A stretch of 64,000 bases of DNA from Streptomyces adelaidensis (GTDB taxonomy: Bacteria; Actinomycetota; Actinomycetes; Streptomycetales; Streptomycetaceae): assembly GCF_016598475.1 (NCBI RefSeq), contig NZ_JAEMUX010000014.1, forward strand, positions 62,001 through 126,000, written 5' to 3'. The notes under the pieces were generated by a model. The model did no database searches, had not been told where the DNA came from, and worked only from the letters and a program-made list of their open reading frames with translations. The position numbers and the translations under genes are program-made. This document shows positions 23,347-31,879 of this stretch, piece by piece; the first letter of the stretch is position 1; every line of letters begins with the position of its first letter.

Positions 23347-24867
23347 GTGATTACGGGCGAAGTGAAGACCAAAGTGGGACGCGTCTGGGACGCGTTCTGG
23401 TCCGGCGGCATCTCCAACCCGCTGGAGGTGATGGAGCAGATCACATACCTGCTCTTCATCAAGCGGCTGGACGAAATTCAGACTCGCAAGGACCGCAAGG
23501 CGACAGCAACGGGGACGCCCGATCCGGAGCCCTTCTTCTCGGAGGACCAACAGGATCTGCGCTGGCAGAACTTCAAGGTCAAGGACCCCGAGATCATGTA
23601 CGAGCTCGTGGACAAGGGCGTCTTCCCGTACCTGCGCGCCATGGGCGGCGACGACTCGACCTACTCCCACCACATGCGGGACGCCCGCTTCACGATCCCG
23701 GGCCCCAACCTGCTCGCCAAGGTCGTCGACCAGTTGGACGACATCTCGATGGAGTCCAGCGACACCAAGGGCGACATCTACGAGTACCTGCTCGCGAAGA
23801 TCGCCAGCGCCGGTCAGAACGGCCAGTTCCGCACCCCGCGCCACATCATCGACCTGATGGTCGAGATGACCCAGCCGGGGCCACGCGACGAGATCTGCGA
23901 CCCGGCGTGTGGTACGGCGGGGTTCCTGGTGCAGGCGGCGTCGTATGTCTCGCGGGTGCACCGCGACGCGCTGCTCGGTGTGGAGCAGCGCAAGCACTTC
24001 AACGAGTCGATGTTCCACGGCTTCGACTTCGACTCCACGATGCTCCGTATCGGCTCGATGAACATGCTGCTGCACGGCATCGAGAACCCGGACATCCGCT
24101 ACCGCGACTCGCTCGCGGAGAGCGCGGCCAGCGAAGCCGAACGCTACTCGCTGATCCTCGCGAACCCGCCCTTCGCCGGGAGCCTGGACTACGAGTCCAC
24201 GGCGGTGGACCTCCAGCGCATCGTCAAGACGAAGAAGACCGAACTCCTCTTCCTCGCGCTGTTCTTGAGGCTCCTCAAGCCCGGTGGCCGCGCGGCCGTC
24301 ATCGTCCCGGACGGGGTTCTGTTCGGCTCGACGAAGGCACACAAGGAGCTGCGCCGGATGCTGGTGGAGGAGCAGCAGCTCCAGGCGGTGGTCAAGCTCC
24401 CGAGCGGTGTCTTCAAGCCGTACGCCGGTGTCTCGACGGCGATCCTGTTCTTCACGCGGACGGACTCGGGTGGCACGGACCATGTCTGGTTCTACGACGT
24501 GGCGGCGGACGGCCTGAGCTTGGACGACAAGCGCAACCCGCTCCTGCCGGAGGACCGCCTGGGCGTCCGCCCTCAGGGCGACCCCTTGTCCGCGGACGAA
24601 CTCCTGAAGAACAACCTCCCTGACGTCCTGGCCCGCTGGCAGGAGCGCGACGGCACGGAGCGCGACCGCGCCCGTACCGCGCAGAGCTTCTCCGTCCCGA
24701 AGGCGGATATCGCGGCCCAGGGCTATGACCTCTCCCTGAACCGCTACAAGGAGATCGCCCACGAGGAGATCGAGACACGCGCTCCGCTAGAAATCCTGGC
24801 GGACCTGGAGCGCTTGGATGACGAAATCGCCAAAGGCACGGAGGAGCTGAAGGGGATGTTGGTGTGA
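23347..24867 (+). CDS. hsdM: type I restriction-modification methyltransferase subunit
   Basis: 506 aa from GTG 23347 (VITGEVKTKVGRVWDAFW). The frame is open further upstream, but that part lacks HsdM similarity and overlaps the promoter. The N-terminal helical domain (LEVMEQITYLLFIKRLDE) is followed by the N6-adenine methylase core with SAM motif DPACGTAGFL and catalytic NPPF (ILANPPFAGS). It methylates adenine in the HsdS-defined site and is needed for cleavage. The hsdM, hsdS and hsdR genes follow in order, and the hsdM stop overlaps the hsdS start by 4 nt. Confidence 0.95.
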   Translation: MITGEVKTKVGRVWDAFWSGGISNPLEVMEQITYLLFIKRLDEIQTRKDRKATATGTPDPEPFFSEDQQDLRWQNFKVKDPEIMYELVDKGVFPYLRAMGGDDSTYSHHMRDARFTIPGPNLLAKVVDQLDDISMESSDTKGDIYEYLLAKIASAGQNGQFRTPRHIIDLMVEMTQPGPRDEICDPACGTAGFLVQAASYVSRVHRDALLGVEQRKHFNESMFHGFDFDSTMLRIGSMNMLLHGIENPDIRYRDSLAESAASEAERYSLILANPPFAGSLDYESTAVDLQRIVKTKKTELLFLALFLRLLKPGGRAAVIVPDGVLFGSTKAHKELRRMLVEEQQLQAVVKLPSGVFKPYAGVSTAILFFTRTDSGGTDHVWFYDVAADGLSLDDKRNPLLPEDRLGVRPQGDPLSADELLKNNLPDVLARWQERDGTERDRARTAQSFSVPKADIAAQGYDLSLNRYKEIAHEEIETRAPLEILADLERLDDEIAKGTEELKGMLV

Positions 24868-26024
24868 CTTCTCTCGAGCATTCAATGAAACCGTTGGGGG
24901 AAGTAGCTGTCTTTCTGGACCATCTAAGGCGACCTGTTAAATCTAACGAGCGAAACCCCGGCCCGTATCCTTATTTTGGGGCAAACGGCCAACAGGGAAC
25001 TATAGATGGATTCCTATTCGACGAACCTCTAGTCCTACTAGCTGAGGACGGTGGCCATTTCGATAACCCTGACCGCGGCATCGCCTATCGCATCTCCGGG
25101 CGAACCTGGGTGAATAATCATGCTCACGTTCTTAGAGCACGCGCTGGCGTCGATCGGGATTACCTGTACCGAGTTCTCGAAAATTTCGACGCCAGACCTT
25201 ATCTGACTGGAAGTACGCGCGCCAAGCTAACGAAAGGAAGTGCCTCCCGGTTTCCCATCCCGCTTCCTCCCCTCGCGGAGCAGAAGCGCATCGCCGCCGT
25301 CCTCGATCAGGTGGACACCCTCCGCGCCAAGCGCCGCGAGGCCATCACCCTCCTCGACGATCTCGCCCAGTCCATCTTCCTCGACATGTTCGGCAATCTG
25401 CCAGCATCTGCAAGATTGTCCGACCTCGCCCACGTGCAAGGTGGGCTGCAGCTCTCAGGAACTCGCAGTTCTCTACCTTGTGAAGTTCCGTACCTTCGCG
25501 TTGCAAATGTATACCGGGGATACCTGCAGCTGAATGAGATCAAAAAGCTCAAAGCGACTCCACAAGAGATTGAGCGAACTCGCCTCGAGACAGGAGATCT
25601 ACTAATTGTAGAGGGGCACGGAAACCCGAACGAAATCGGTCGTGCCGCACTATGGGATGGGTCCATCGATAATTGCACACATCAAAATCACTTGATTCGA
25701 ATTCGAGTGGATCGACGACATCTGATTCCAGAGTATCTAGAGATGTACCTGAACTCGATCGCAGGAAGGCGCCATTTGCTCGGTTCGGCAAATACGACTT
25801 CCGGGCTCAACACTATTAGCACAGGGGCAGTAAAGGGAAATCCGATCCCGGTTCCAAGCATGGACCAGCAGCGGGTGTTTCTCGGACGGCTGGAGCAGCT
25901 GCGGAGAACTATGCGGCGTCACCGCACCCACCTCGCCGCCCTAGACGAGCTCTTCGTTTCCCTCCAACAGCGTGCCTTCTCCGGGACCCTCTGGGATCAT
26001 GACGGCGAGGCTGGCGCAGCGTAA
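24864..26024 (+). CDS. hsdS: type I restriction-modification specificity subunit
   Basis: 386 aa from GTG 24864. Two target-recognition domains (about residues 8-130 and 178-330) are each followed by a conserved helical spacer: PPLAEQKRIAAVLDQVDTLR and DQQRVFLGRLEQLRRTM. The TRD DNA is far less GC-rich: hand counts give 29/60 GC at 24961-25020 and 31/60 at 25561-25620, against 42/60 at 25261-25320 in the first spacer. This mosaic indicates that recognition domains were exchanged. It sets the bipartite target site, which cannot be read from sequence. Confidence 0.94.
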   Translation: MTSLEHSMKPLGEVAVFLDHLRRPVKSNERNPGPYPYFGANGQQGTIDGFLFDEPLVLLAEDGGHFDNPDRGIAYRISGRTWVNNHAHVLRARAGVDRDYLYRVLENFDARPYLTGSTRAKLTKGSASRFPIPLPPLAEQKRIAAVLDQVDTLRAKRREAITLLDDLAQSIFLDMFGNLPASARLSDLAHVQGGLQLSGTRSSLPCEVPYLRVANVYRGYLQLNEIKKLKATPQEIERTRLETGDLLIVEGHGNPNEIGRAALWDGSIDNCTHQNHLIRIRVDRRHLIPEYLEMYLNSIAGRRHLLGSANTTSGLNTISTGAVKGNPIPVPSMDQQRVFLGRLEQLRRTMRRHRTHLAALDELFVSLQQRAFSGTLWDHDGEAGAA

Positions 26025-26129
26025 GCCGCGGCACGCCTTACCAATACACGCCGCCCGCGCGGCCGGGCAGTGGGAGCCCGGCGCGTGGGTGGTTCTGCCG
26101 TAGGAGACGGAACCAACACGTCGGCGGCG

Positions 26130-26157
26130 TACGGGGGCTGGACAACCCGCCCCCGTA
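26130..26157. terminator. hairpin between hsdS and hsdR
   Basis: TACGGGGGC (26130-26138) pairs perfectly with GCCCCCGTA (26149-26157) around a 10-nt loop, 38 nt before hsdR. It may limit read-through so that restriction is expressed less than modification. Confidence 0.5.
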
Positions 26158-26194
26158 TGAGCCGCGCAACAGGGGAAAGGGGCGTCGCACCGGC

Positions 26195-29100
26195 ATGGGT
26201 AGCGACCAGAACAGCGACGGTCAGGGGCAGGACCAGGGCCAGGCCGACCACGACAAGCAGGCCTGCGACCGGACCGCCGCGCAGAATGCCGGCCGCGCCG
26301 CCGCCGGGAACTTCGCCTTCCTGCGTACCGAGTGGCCCGTCCTCTACGACGAAGCGACCCGCGCCGAGCGGTTGATCCACGTCGACCCCCGTACCGCCTG
26401 CTTCTACGCCCGCCGCGCGATCGAAATCGCCGCCCGCTGGATGTACGACACGGACAGCAGCCTTCACGAGCCGTACAAGAAGGACCTCGCGGCGATGCTT
26501 CACGAGGCGACCTTCCGCCAGCTCGTCGGGCCGACGGTCAACGCCAAGATGGACCTCGTCCGTCGCCATGGCAACAACGCCGTACACAAGGCTGCTCCAG
26601 TCCCAAGGCCCGTCGCCGAGGCCAGCGTCAAGGAGCTGTTCCACTCCCTCTACTGGTTCGCCCGGACCTACACCCGCCAGCCCGCTCAACTGCCGTCCGC
26701 CGGTATCGAGTTCGACACCAGCGCCGTACCGCGTCCGCTCTCGCCCCAAGCCCGAATACTGAAGCAGGCAGAGCTCAAGGCGAAGGAGGCCGAGGACGAG
26801 GCCCGCTTCAAGGAGCAGGCCGAGCAGCTCGCGGCGCAGCGCGCGCAGAACGCGGACCTTGCCCGCCAGCTCGACGAGCTCAGGGCACAGGTCACGGCCG
26901 CCAAGGCAGCCAACCAGTCCGTCCGGGACACCCATGATTACGACGAGGCCGCGACCCGCGACGCCTTCATCGACCTGCTCCTGAAGGAAGCTGGCTGGGA
27001 TCTCCTCACCCCCGGCAAGGACACCGAGTACCCCGTCACGGGCATGCCCACCAAGTCCGGCAAAGGGTACGTCGACTACGTGCTGTGGGGCGACGACGGC
27101 AAGCCCCTCGCCGTCGTCGAGGCCAAGCGGACCCGGCGCGACGCCCGTGACGGCCAGCAGCAGGCGAAGCTGTACGCCGACGCGCTCCAGGCCCGCTTCA
27201 ATCGCCGACCGGTGATCTTCTACACCAACGGCTACGAGACGTACCTCTGGGACGACGCCGCATGGGGCAAGGACCGGGGCGAGGACCGGGGCTACCCACC
27301 CCGCCAGGTCCAGGGTTTCTTCACCAAGGACGAGCTGCACTGGCACATCCGGCAGCGCGCGAGCCGCCTCTCCCTGGCGGCCACACCGGTGAACAAGAGG
27401 ATCGCCGGCCGTCCGTACCAGCTTCGTGCGATCCAGCGGGTGGGAGAGACGTTCGAGCGGGACCGGGGCCGTCAGGCGCTGCTCGTCATGTCGACCGGCA
27501 CTGGCAAGACCCGTACCACCGTGGCCCTGGTCGATCAGTTGATGAAAGCCGGGTGGGCCCAGCGGGTGCTGTTCCTCGCAGACCGACAGGCCTTGGTCAA
27601 CCAGGCGAAGAAGGCGTTCACTGAGAACCTGCCGAACACTCCCTCGGCGAGCCTCCTCGACGACAAGACCGCCTCGGCCCGCGTCCTCCTCTCCACCTAC
27701 CAGACAATGATGAAGCAGATCGATGTCACAGACGGGGCTGGGCGTCGCCGCTTCGGGCCCGGCTACTTCGACCTGATAGTCATCGATGAGGCGCACCGGT
27801 CCGTGTACTCCAAGTACGGCGAGCTCTTCCGCTACTTCGACTCCCTGCTGCTCGGCCTGACTGCCACGCCCAAGGACGACATCGACCACAACACGTACAA
27901 GCTCTTCGCGATGGAGGACGGGGTCCCCACCGACTCGTACGACCTCTATGAGGCGGTCGGCGAGGGCTACCTGGTTCCGCCCAGAGCGGTGAAAGTCCCG
28001 CTGAAGTTCATGGAGCACGGCATACGGTATGCCGACCTCTCGGAAGAGGAGAAAGCCGAGTGGGATGCCAAGGAGTGGACGGAGGACGGTGAGGTCCCGG
28101 AGGCGGTGGGTCGCCATGACATGAACAAGTACCTCTTCAACGACGACACCGTGGACAAGATGCTGGAGACACTCATGGTGTTCGGGCATCGTGTCGAGGG
28201 CGGCGACCGGCTCGGGAAGACCATCATCTTCGCGAAGAACGACGAACACGCCCGCTTCATCGAGCTGCGGTACAACGTCAACTACCCGAAGGGGGGCGGC
28301 CGAACGGCGCGTGTGATCACGTACAAGGAGACGTACGCCCAGTCCCTCATCGACGACTTCTCCAACCCCAAGAACCCGCCGAACGCTCCCGACATCGCTA
28401 TCTCCGTCGACATGCTCGACACGGGCATCGATGTGCCTGAGGTGGTGAACCTGGTTTTCGCCAAGCCGGTTTTCTCCAAGACGAAGTTCTGGCAGATGAT
28501 CGGCCGCGGCACTCGTCTGCGTCCGGCTCTCTACGGGCCCGACCCGGAGAACCCCGACCACAACAAGCAGAACTTCTTCGTCTTCGACTTCTGCGGCAAC
28601 ATCGACTTCTTCAACAGCCAGATGGACCGGTCGGAGGGACGCAAGGCGGCCACCCTCACCGAGCAGCTCCTCCAGCGCCAGCTCGACCTCGTACGGGTCC
28701 TGGACAAGCGGCAGCAGCCCGACCCGTCACGCGACGCCGGCCCTGACGCGATCGGCACGGAAGCCGAGATCCGCTGGTCGCTCGCCCACCGGCTGCACCA
28801 GACGGTCACGGGCATGAACCTGGACAACTTCCTCGTCCGTCCGCACCGCCGGGAGATCGAGGTGTTCGGCGAGTTCGGCAACTGGCATCGGGTGGACGAC
28901 GACGCGGATGCCGCGATACGTGACCGTCTGCTCGGTCTGCCCAGCGAGTTCCGTCTCGACGACGATGAGACGGGTGAGGAAGCCAAGCGCTTCGACCTGA
29001 TGGCGTACGGGCTCCAACTCGCCGCGCTCGAAGGCGGCAAGGAGTTCGCCAAGCTGCGTACGAAGATCCAGGACATCGCGTCCAACCTGCTCACCAAGAC

Positions 29101-29809
29101 CAACATCCCAGCGGTCGGCGAACAGGCTGAGCTTCTGGAAGCGGTGGTGAGCGAGGAGTGGTGGCACGACATCACCCTCCCGCTCCTTGAGGACATGCGG
29201 CGCCGCTTGCGCCGGCTGGCGCGTCTCACCGACCCCAAGGTCAAGCGCAACGTCGTCTACACCGACTTCATCGACGAGTTCGGCGATTACACAGAGACCG
29301 AGATCCAGGGAATGCCTCAAGGGACGGACGAGCACCGCTTCAGGCAGCGGGCCCGCGCCTATCTCCTGCGCCACGAGGACCAGCCGGTGGTGCACAAGCT
29401 GCGTACCAACGAGCAGATCACCGAGCCCGATCTCTCGGCCCTGGAGGAAATCTTTCTCTCGGAAGCCATCGCCTCCCCGGAGGATCTGGACGAGGTGAGG
29501 TCCTCCGGTGGGCTCGGGCTGTTCGTGCGCGGGCTGTGCGGGCTGGATCGGCAGGCCGCACAGAAGGCCTTCGAGGGATTCATCGCGGGCAAGCAACTCA
29601 GTGCCCGCCAGCTCGACTTCCTGACGTTGATCGTCGACACAGTGGCCAAGCGGGGAATCCTCGGCCTGGGAGATCTCTACGAGGACTCGTTCGCCGCGCT
29701 CTCCCCCGGTGGTCCGGATGATCTGTTCTCGGGTGAGGAGCTCGAAGGCCTGAAGGTCATCTTCAAGGAGCTGGAGCGGACTGCCAAGCCTGCCGCCCTG
29801 GCCGCCTGA
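26195..29809 (+). CDS. hsdR: type I restriction-modification endonuclease/translocase subunit
   Basis: 1204 aa from ATG 26195. The order is a Gln/Asp-rich start, a DUF4145-like domain (about 40-150; FYARRAIEIAARWMYD), a coiled coil (about 180-235), a PD-(D/E)XK nuclease (GYVDYVLW to LAVVEAKRTRR, about 288-314), then an SF2 helicase with Walker A STGTGKTRT (about 432), DEAH (about 530) and motif VI IGRGTRLR (about 770), and a C-terminal assembly region. This is the EcoEI-like HsdR layout. It translocates DNA with ATP and cleaves unmodified invaders. The reading frame is complete, so the system is probably active. Confidence 0.94.
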   Translation: MGSDQNSDGQGQDQGQADHDKQACDRTAAQNAGRAAAGNFAFLRTEWPVLYDEATRAERLIHVDPRTACFYARRAIEIAARWMYDTDSSLHEPYKKDLAAMLHEATFRQLVGPTVNAKMDLVRRHGNNAVHKAAPVPRPVAEASVKELFHSLYWFARTYTRQPAQLPSAGIEFDTSAVPRPLSPQARILKQAELKAKEAEDEARFKEQAEQLAAQRAQNADLARQLDELRAQVTAAKAANQSVRDTHDYDEAATRDAFIDLLLKEAGWDLLTPGKDTEYPVTGMPTKSGKGYVDYVLWGDDGKPLAVVEAKRTRRDARDGQQQAKLYADALQARFNRRPVIFYTNGYETYLWDDAAWGKDRGEDRGYPPRQVQGFFTKDELHWHIRQRASRLSLAATPVNKRIAGRPYQLRAIQRVGETFERDRGRQALLVMSTGTGKTRTTVALVDQLMKAGWAQRVLFLADRQALVNQAKKAFTENLPNTPSASLLDDKTASARVLLSTYQTMMKQIDVTDGAGRRRFGPGYFDLIVIDEAHRSVYSKYGELFRYFDSLLLGLTATPKDDIDHNTYKLFAMEDGVPTDSYDLYEAVGEGYLVPPRAVKVPLKFMEHGIRYADLSEEEKAEWDAKEWTEDGEVPEAVGRHDMNKYLFNDDTVDKMLETLMVFGHRVEGGDRLGKTIIFAKNDEHARFIELRYNVNYPKGGGRTARVITYKETYAQSLIDDFSNPKNPPNAPDIAISVDMLDTGIDVPEVVNLVFAKPVFSKTKFWQMIGRGTRLRPALYGPDPENPDHNKQNFFVFDFCGNIDFFNSQMDRSEGRKAATLTEQLLQRQLDLVRVLDKRQQPDPSRDAGPDAIGTEAEIRWSLAHRLHQTVTGMNLDNFLVRPHRREIEVFGEFGNWHRVDDDADAAIRDRLLGLPSEFRLDDDETGEEAKRFDLMAYGLQLAALEGGKEFAKLRTKIQDIASNLLTKTNIPAVGEQAELLEAVVSEEWWHDITLPLLEDMRRRLRRLARLTDPKVKRNVVYTDFIDEFGDYTETEIQGMPQGTDEHRFRQRARAYLLRHEDQPVVHKLRTNEQITEPDLSALEEIFLSEAIASPEDLDEVRSSGGLGLFVRGLCGLDRQAAQKAFEGFIAGKQLSARQLDFLTLIVDTVAKRGILGLGDLYEDSFAALSPGGPDDLFSGEELEGLKVIFKELERTAKPAALAA

Positions 29810-29830
29810 GGGGTCCGGAAAGACCCATCG

Positions 29831-29861
29831 CCGGACGGGCTCCCGTGCGGAGCCCGTCCGG
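29831..29861. terminator. terminator between hsdR and accE
   Basis: CCGGACGGGCTCC pairs perfectly (13 bp) with GGAGCCCGTCCGG around a 5-nt loop, between convergent hsdR and the carboxylase epsilon gene. Confidence 0.85.
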
Positions 29862-29881
29862 CGGCGGGGACAAGCAGATGC

Positions 29882-30073
29882 TCAGCGCCAGCTGTGCGGC
29901 GCCCGGAAGCCGGGCTCGCGCTCCAGGCGGCGCCAGCCGGCGCGGGCGCGGCCGCGGTGGGTCGGGGCCTCGCTGGGCGTGGCCGCGGCGCGGGCCAGCA
30001 GCAGCGCGGTGATCGCGGCCACTTCCTCGGGCTCGGCGTGGCCCTTCTCGACGCGAATATCAGGCAGGTTCAT
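29882..30073 (-). CDS. accE: acyl-CoA carboxylase epsilon subunit
   Basis: 63 aa from ATG 30073. It has the actinobacterial epsilon-subunit pattern: NLPDIRVEKGHAEPEEVAAI, an Ala-rich helix, then the end W-R-R-LEREPGFRAPHSWR. It stabilises the AccA/beta carboxylase complex. It lies 57 nt downstream of the beta-subunit gene on the same strand. Confidence 0.9.
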   Translation of the reverse strand: MNLPDIRVEKGHAEPEEVAAITALLLARAAATPSEAPTHRGRARAGWRRLEREPGFRAPHSWR

Positions 30074-30130
30074 GGATGTCAGTCTCCGGGAGAGAGGTTT
30101 CCGCAGGGGTACCGCGAAGGATCCGGCGGG

Positions 30131-31714
30131 TTACTGCGGCGGGTTGCCGTGCTTACGGGAGGGCAGGTCCGCGTGCTTGGTGTGGAGCATGGCCAGGGAG
30201 CGGATGAGGATCGCGCGGGTCTCCGCGGGGTCGATCACGTCGTCGACGAGGCCGCGCTCGGCCGCGTAGTACGGGTGCATCAGCTCGGCCTTGTACTCCT
30301 TGACCATCCGGACGCGCATCGCCTCGGGGTCCTCGGCGTCGGCGATCTGCCGCCGGAAGATGACGTTGGCGGCGCCTTCGGCGCCCATGACGGCGATCTC
30401 GTTGGTCGGCCACGCGTAGGTGAGGTCGGCGCCGATGGACTGGCTGTCCATGACGATGTAGGCGCCTCCGTACGCCTTGCGCAGGATCAGGGAGATTCGG
30501 GGGACGGTCGCGTTGCAGTACGCGTACAGCAGCTTCGCGCCGTGGCGGATGATTCCGCCGTGCTCCTGGTCGACGCCCGGGAGGAAGCCGGGGACATCCA
30601 GCAGCGTGATGATCGGAATATTGAAAGCGTCGCACATCTGGACAAAGCGCGCAGCTTTTTCCGAAGCCTCGATGTCCAGGACGCCCGCGAGGCTCTGCGG
30701 CTGGTTGGCGACGATGCCGACGACCTGGCCGTCGAGGCGGCCGAGGGCGCAGATGATGTTGCGGGCCCAGCGCTCGTGCACTTCGAGGTAGTCGCCGTCG
30801 TCGACGAGCTCCTCGATGACCTTGGTCATGTCGTAGGGGCGGTTGCCGTCCGCCGGGACCAGGTCGAGGAGGACGTCGCCGCGGCGGTCCGCCGGGTCGG
30901 AGGGCTCCACGCGGGGCGGGTTCTCGCGGTTGTTCTGCGGGAGCATCGACAGGAGGTAGCGCACCTCGGCGATGCACGTCTCCTCGTCGTCGTACGCGAA
31001 GTGGGCCACACCGCTCGTCTCGGCGTGCACGTCGGCGCCGCCGAGGCCGTTCTGGGTGATCTCCTCGCCGGTGACCGCCTTGACGACGTCCGGGCCCGTG
31101 ATGAACATCTGCGAGGTCTCGCGGACCATGAAGACGAAGTCGGTGAGGGCGGGGCTGTAGGCCGCGCCGCCCGCGCAGGGGCCGAGCATCACACTGATCT
31201 GCGGGATGACGCCACTCGCCCTGGTGTTGCGCTGGAAGATGCCGCCGTAACCGGCGAGGGCGGAGACGCCCTCCTGGATACGGGCGCCCGCGCCGTCGTT
31301 GAGCGAGACCAGAGGGGCACCGGCCGCGATGGCCATGTCCATAATCTTGTGGATCTTCGTGGCGTGGGCCTCGCCGAGGGCGCCGCCGAAGATGCGGAAG
31401 TCATGGGCGTAGACGAAGACCGTACGTCCCTCCACCGTGCCCCAGCCGGTGATGACACCGTCGGTGTACGGCTTCTTGGCCTCCAGACCGAATCCGGTGG
31501 CCCGGTGCCGGCGCAGCTGCTCGACCTCGTTGAAGGAGCCCGGGTCCAGCAGCAGCTCGATGCGCTCCCGGGAGGTCAGCTTGCCTTTGGCGTGCTGCGC
31601 CTCGGTCGCCTTCTCGCTGGGGCCGGCCATCGCCTGCGCACGGATCTCGTGCAGTTCGGCCACGCGCCCACGCGCGTCCGTCGGCTCACCCGGTGCCTCA
31701 TCCAAAACGGTCAT
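30131..31714 (-). CDS. pccB: propionyl-CoA carboxylase beta subunit
   Basis: 527 aa from ATG 31714 (MTVLDEAPGEPTDARGRV); the frame upstream is promoter. It is a carboxyltransferase with the two crotonase-like halves: oxyanion segments GPCAGGAAYSPAL and RKAYGGAYIVM, plus DVPGFLPGVDQEHGGIIRHG. It transfers CO2 from biotin to propionyl-CoA (and possibly acetyl-CoA), supplying methylmalonyl-CoA for polyketides and odd-chain metabolism. It is co-transcribed with accE; the biotinylated alpha subunit is not in the window. Confidence 0.94.
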   Translation of the reverse strand: MTVLDEAPGEPTDARGRVAELHEIRAQAMAGPSEKATEAQHAKGKLTSRERIELLLDPGSFNEVEQLRRHRATGFGLEAKKPYTDGVITGWGTVEGRTVFVYAHDFRIFGGALGEAHATKIHKIMDMAIAAGAPLVSLNDGAGARIQEGVSALAGYGGIFQRNTRASGVIPQISVMLGPCAGGAAYSPALTDFVFMVRETSQMFITGPDVVKAVTGEEITQNGLGGADVHAETSGVAHFAYDDEETCIAEVRYLLSMLPQNNRENPPRVEPSDPADRRGDVLLDLVPADGNRPYDMTKVIEELVDDGDYLEVHERWARNIICALGRLDGQVVGIVANQPQSLAGVLDIEASEKAARFVQMCDAFNIPIITLLDVPGFLPGVDQEHGGIIRHGAKLLYAYCNATVPRISLILRKAYGGAYIVMDSQSIGADLTYAWPTNEIAVMGAEGAANVIFRRQIADAEDPEAMRVRMVKEYKAELMHPYYAAERGLVDDVIDPAETRAILIRSLAMLHTKHADLPSRKHGNPPQ

Positions 31715-31879
31715 GTAGCGACCATACGAAGCCGAGCGAGGAAAGCGGTCCGTCGACTCCGTACAGTCTCCGGCGCGTTTTCCTGGTACCCCTGAACAGA
31801 ACCATGCCGGCATGCAGCCGAACCGACTGTTCAGGGGGTGTGGGACTTGTAGGGGTCGGACAAAGGCGCGATGGGGCGC

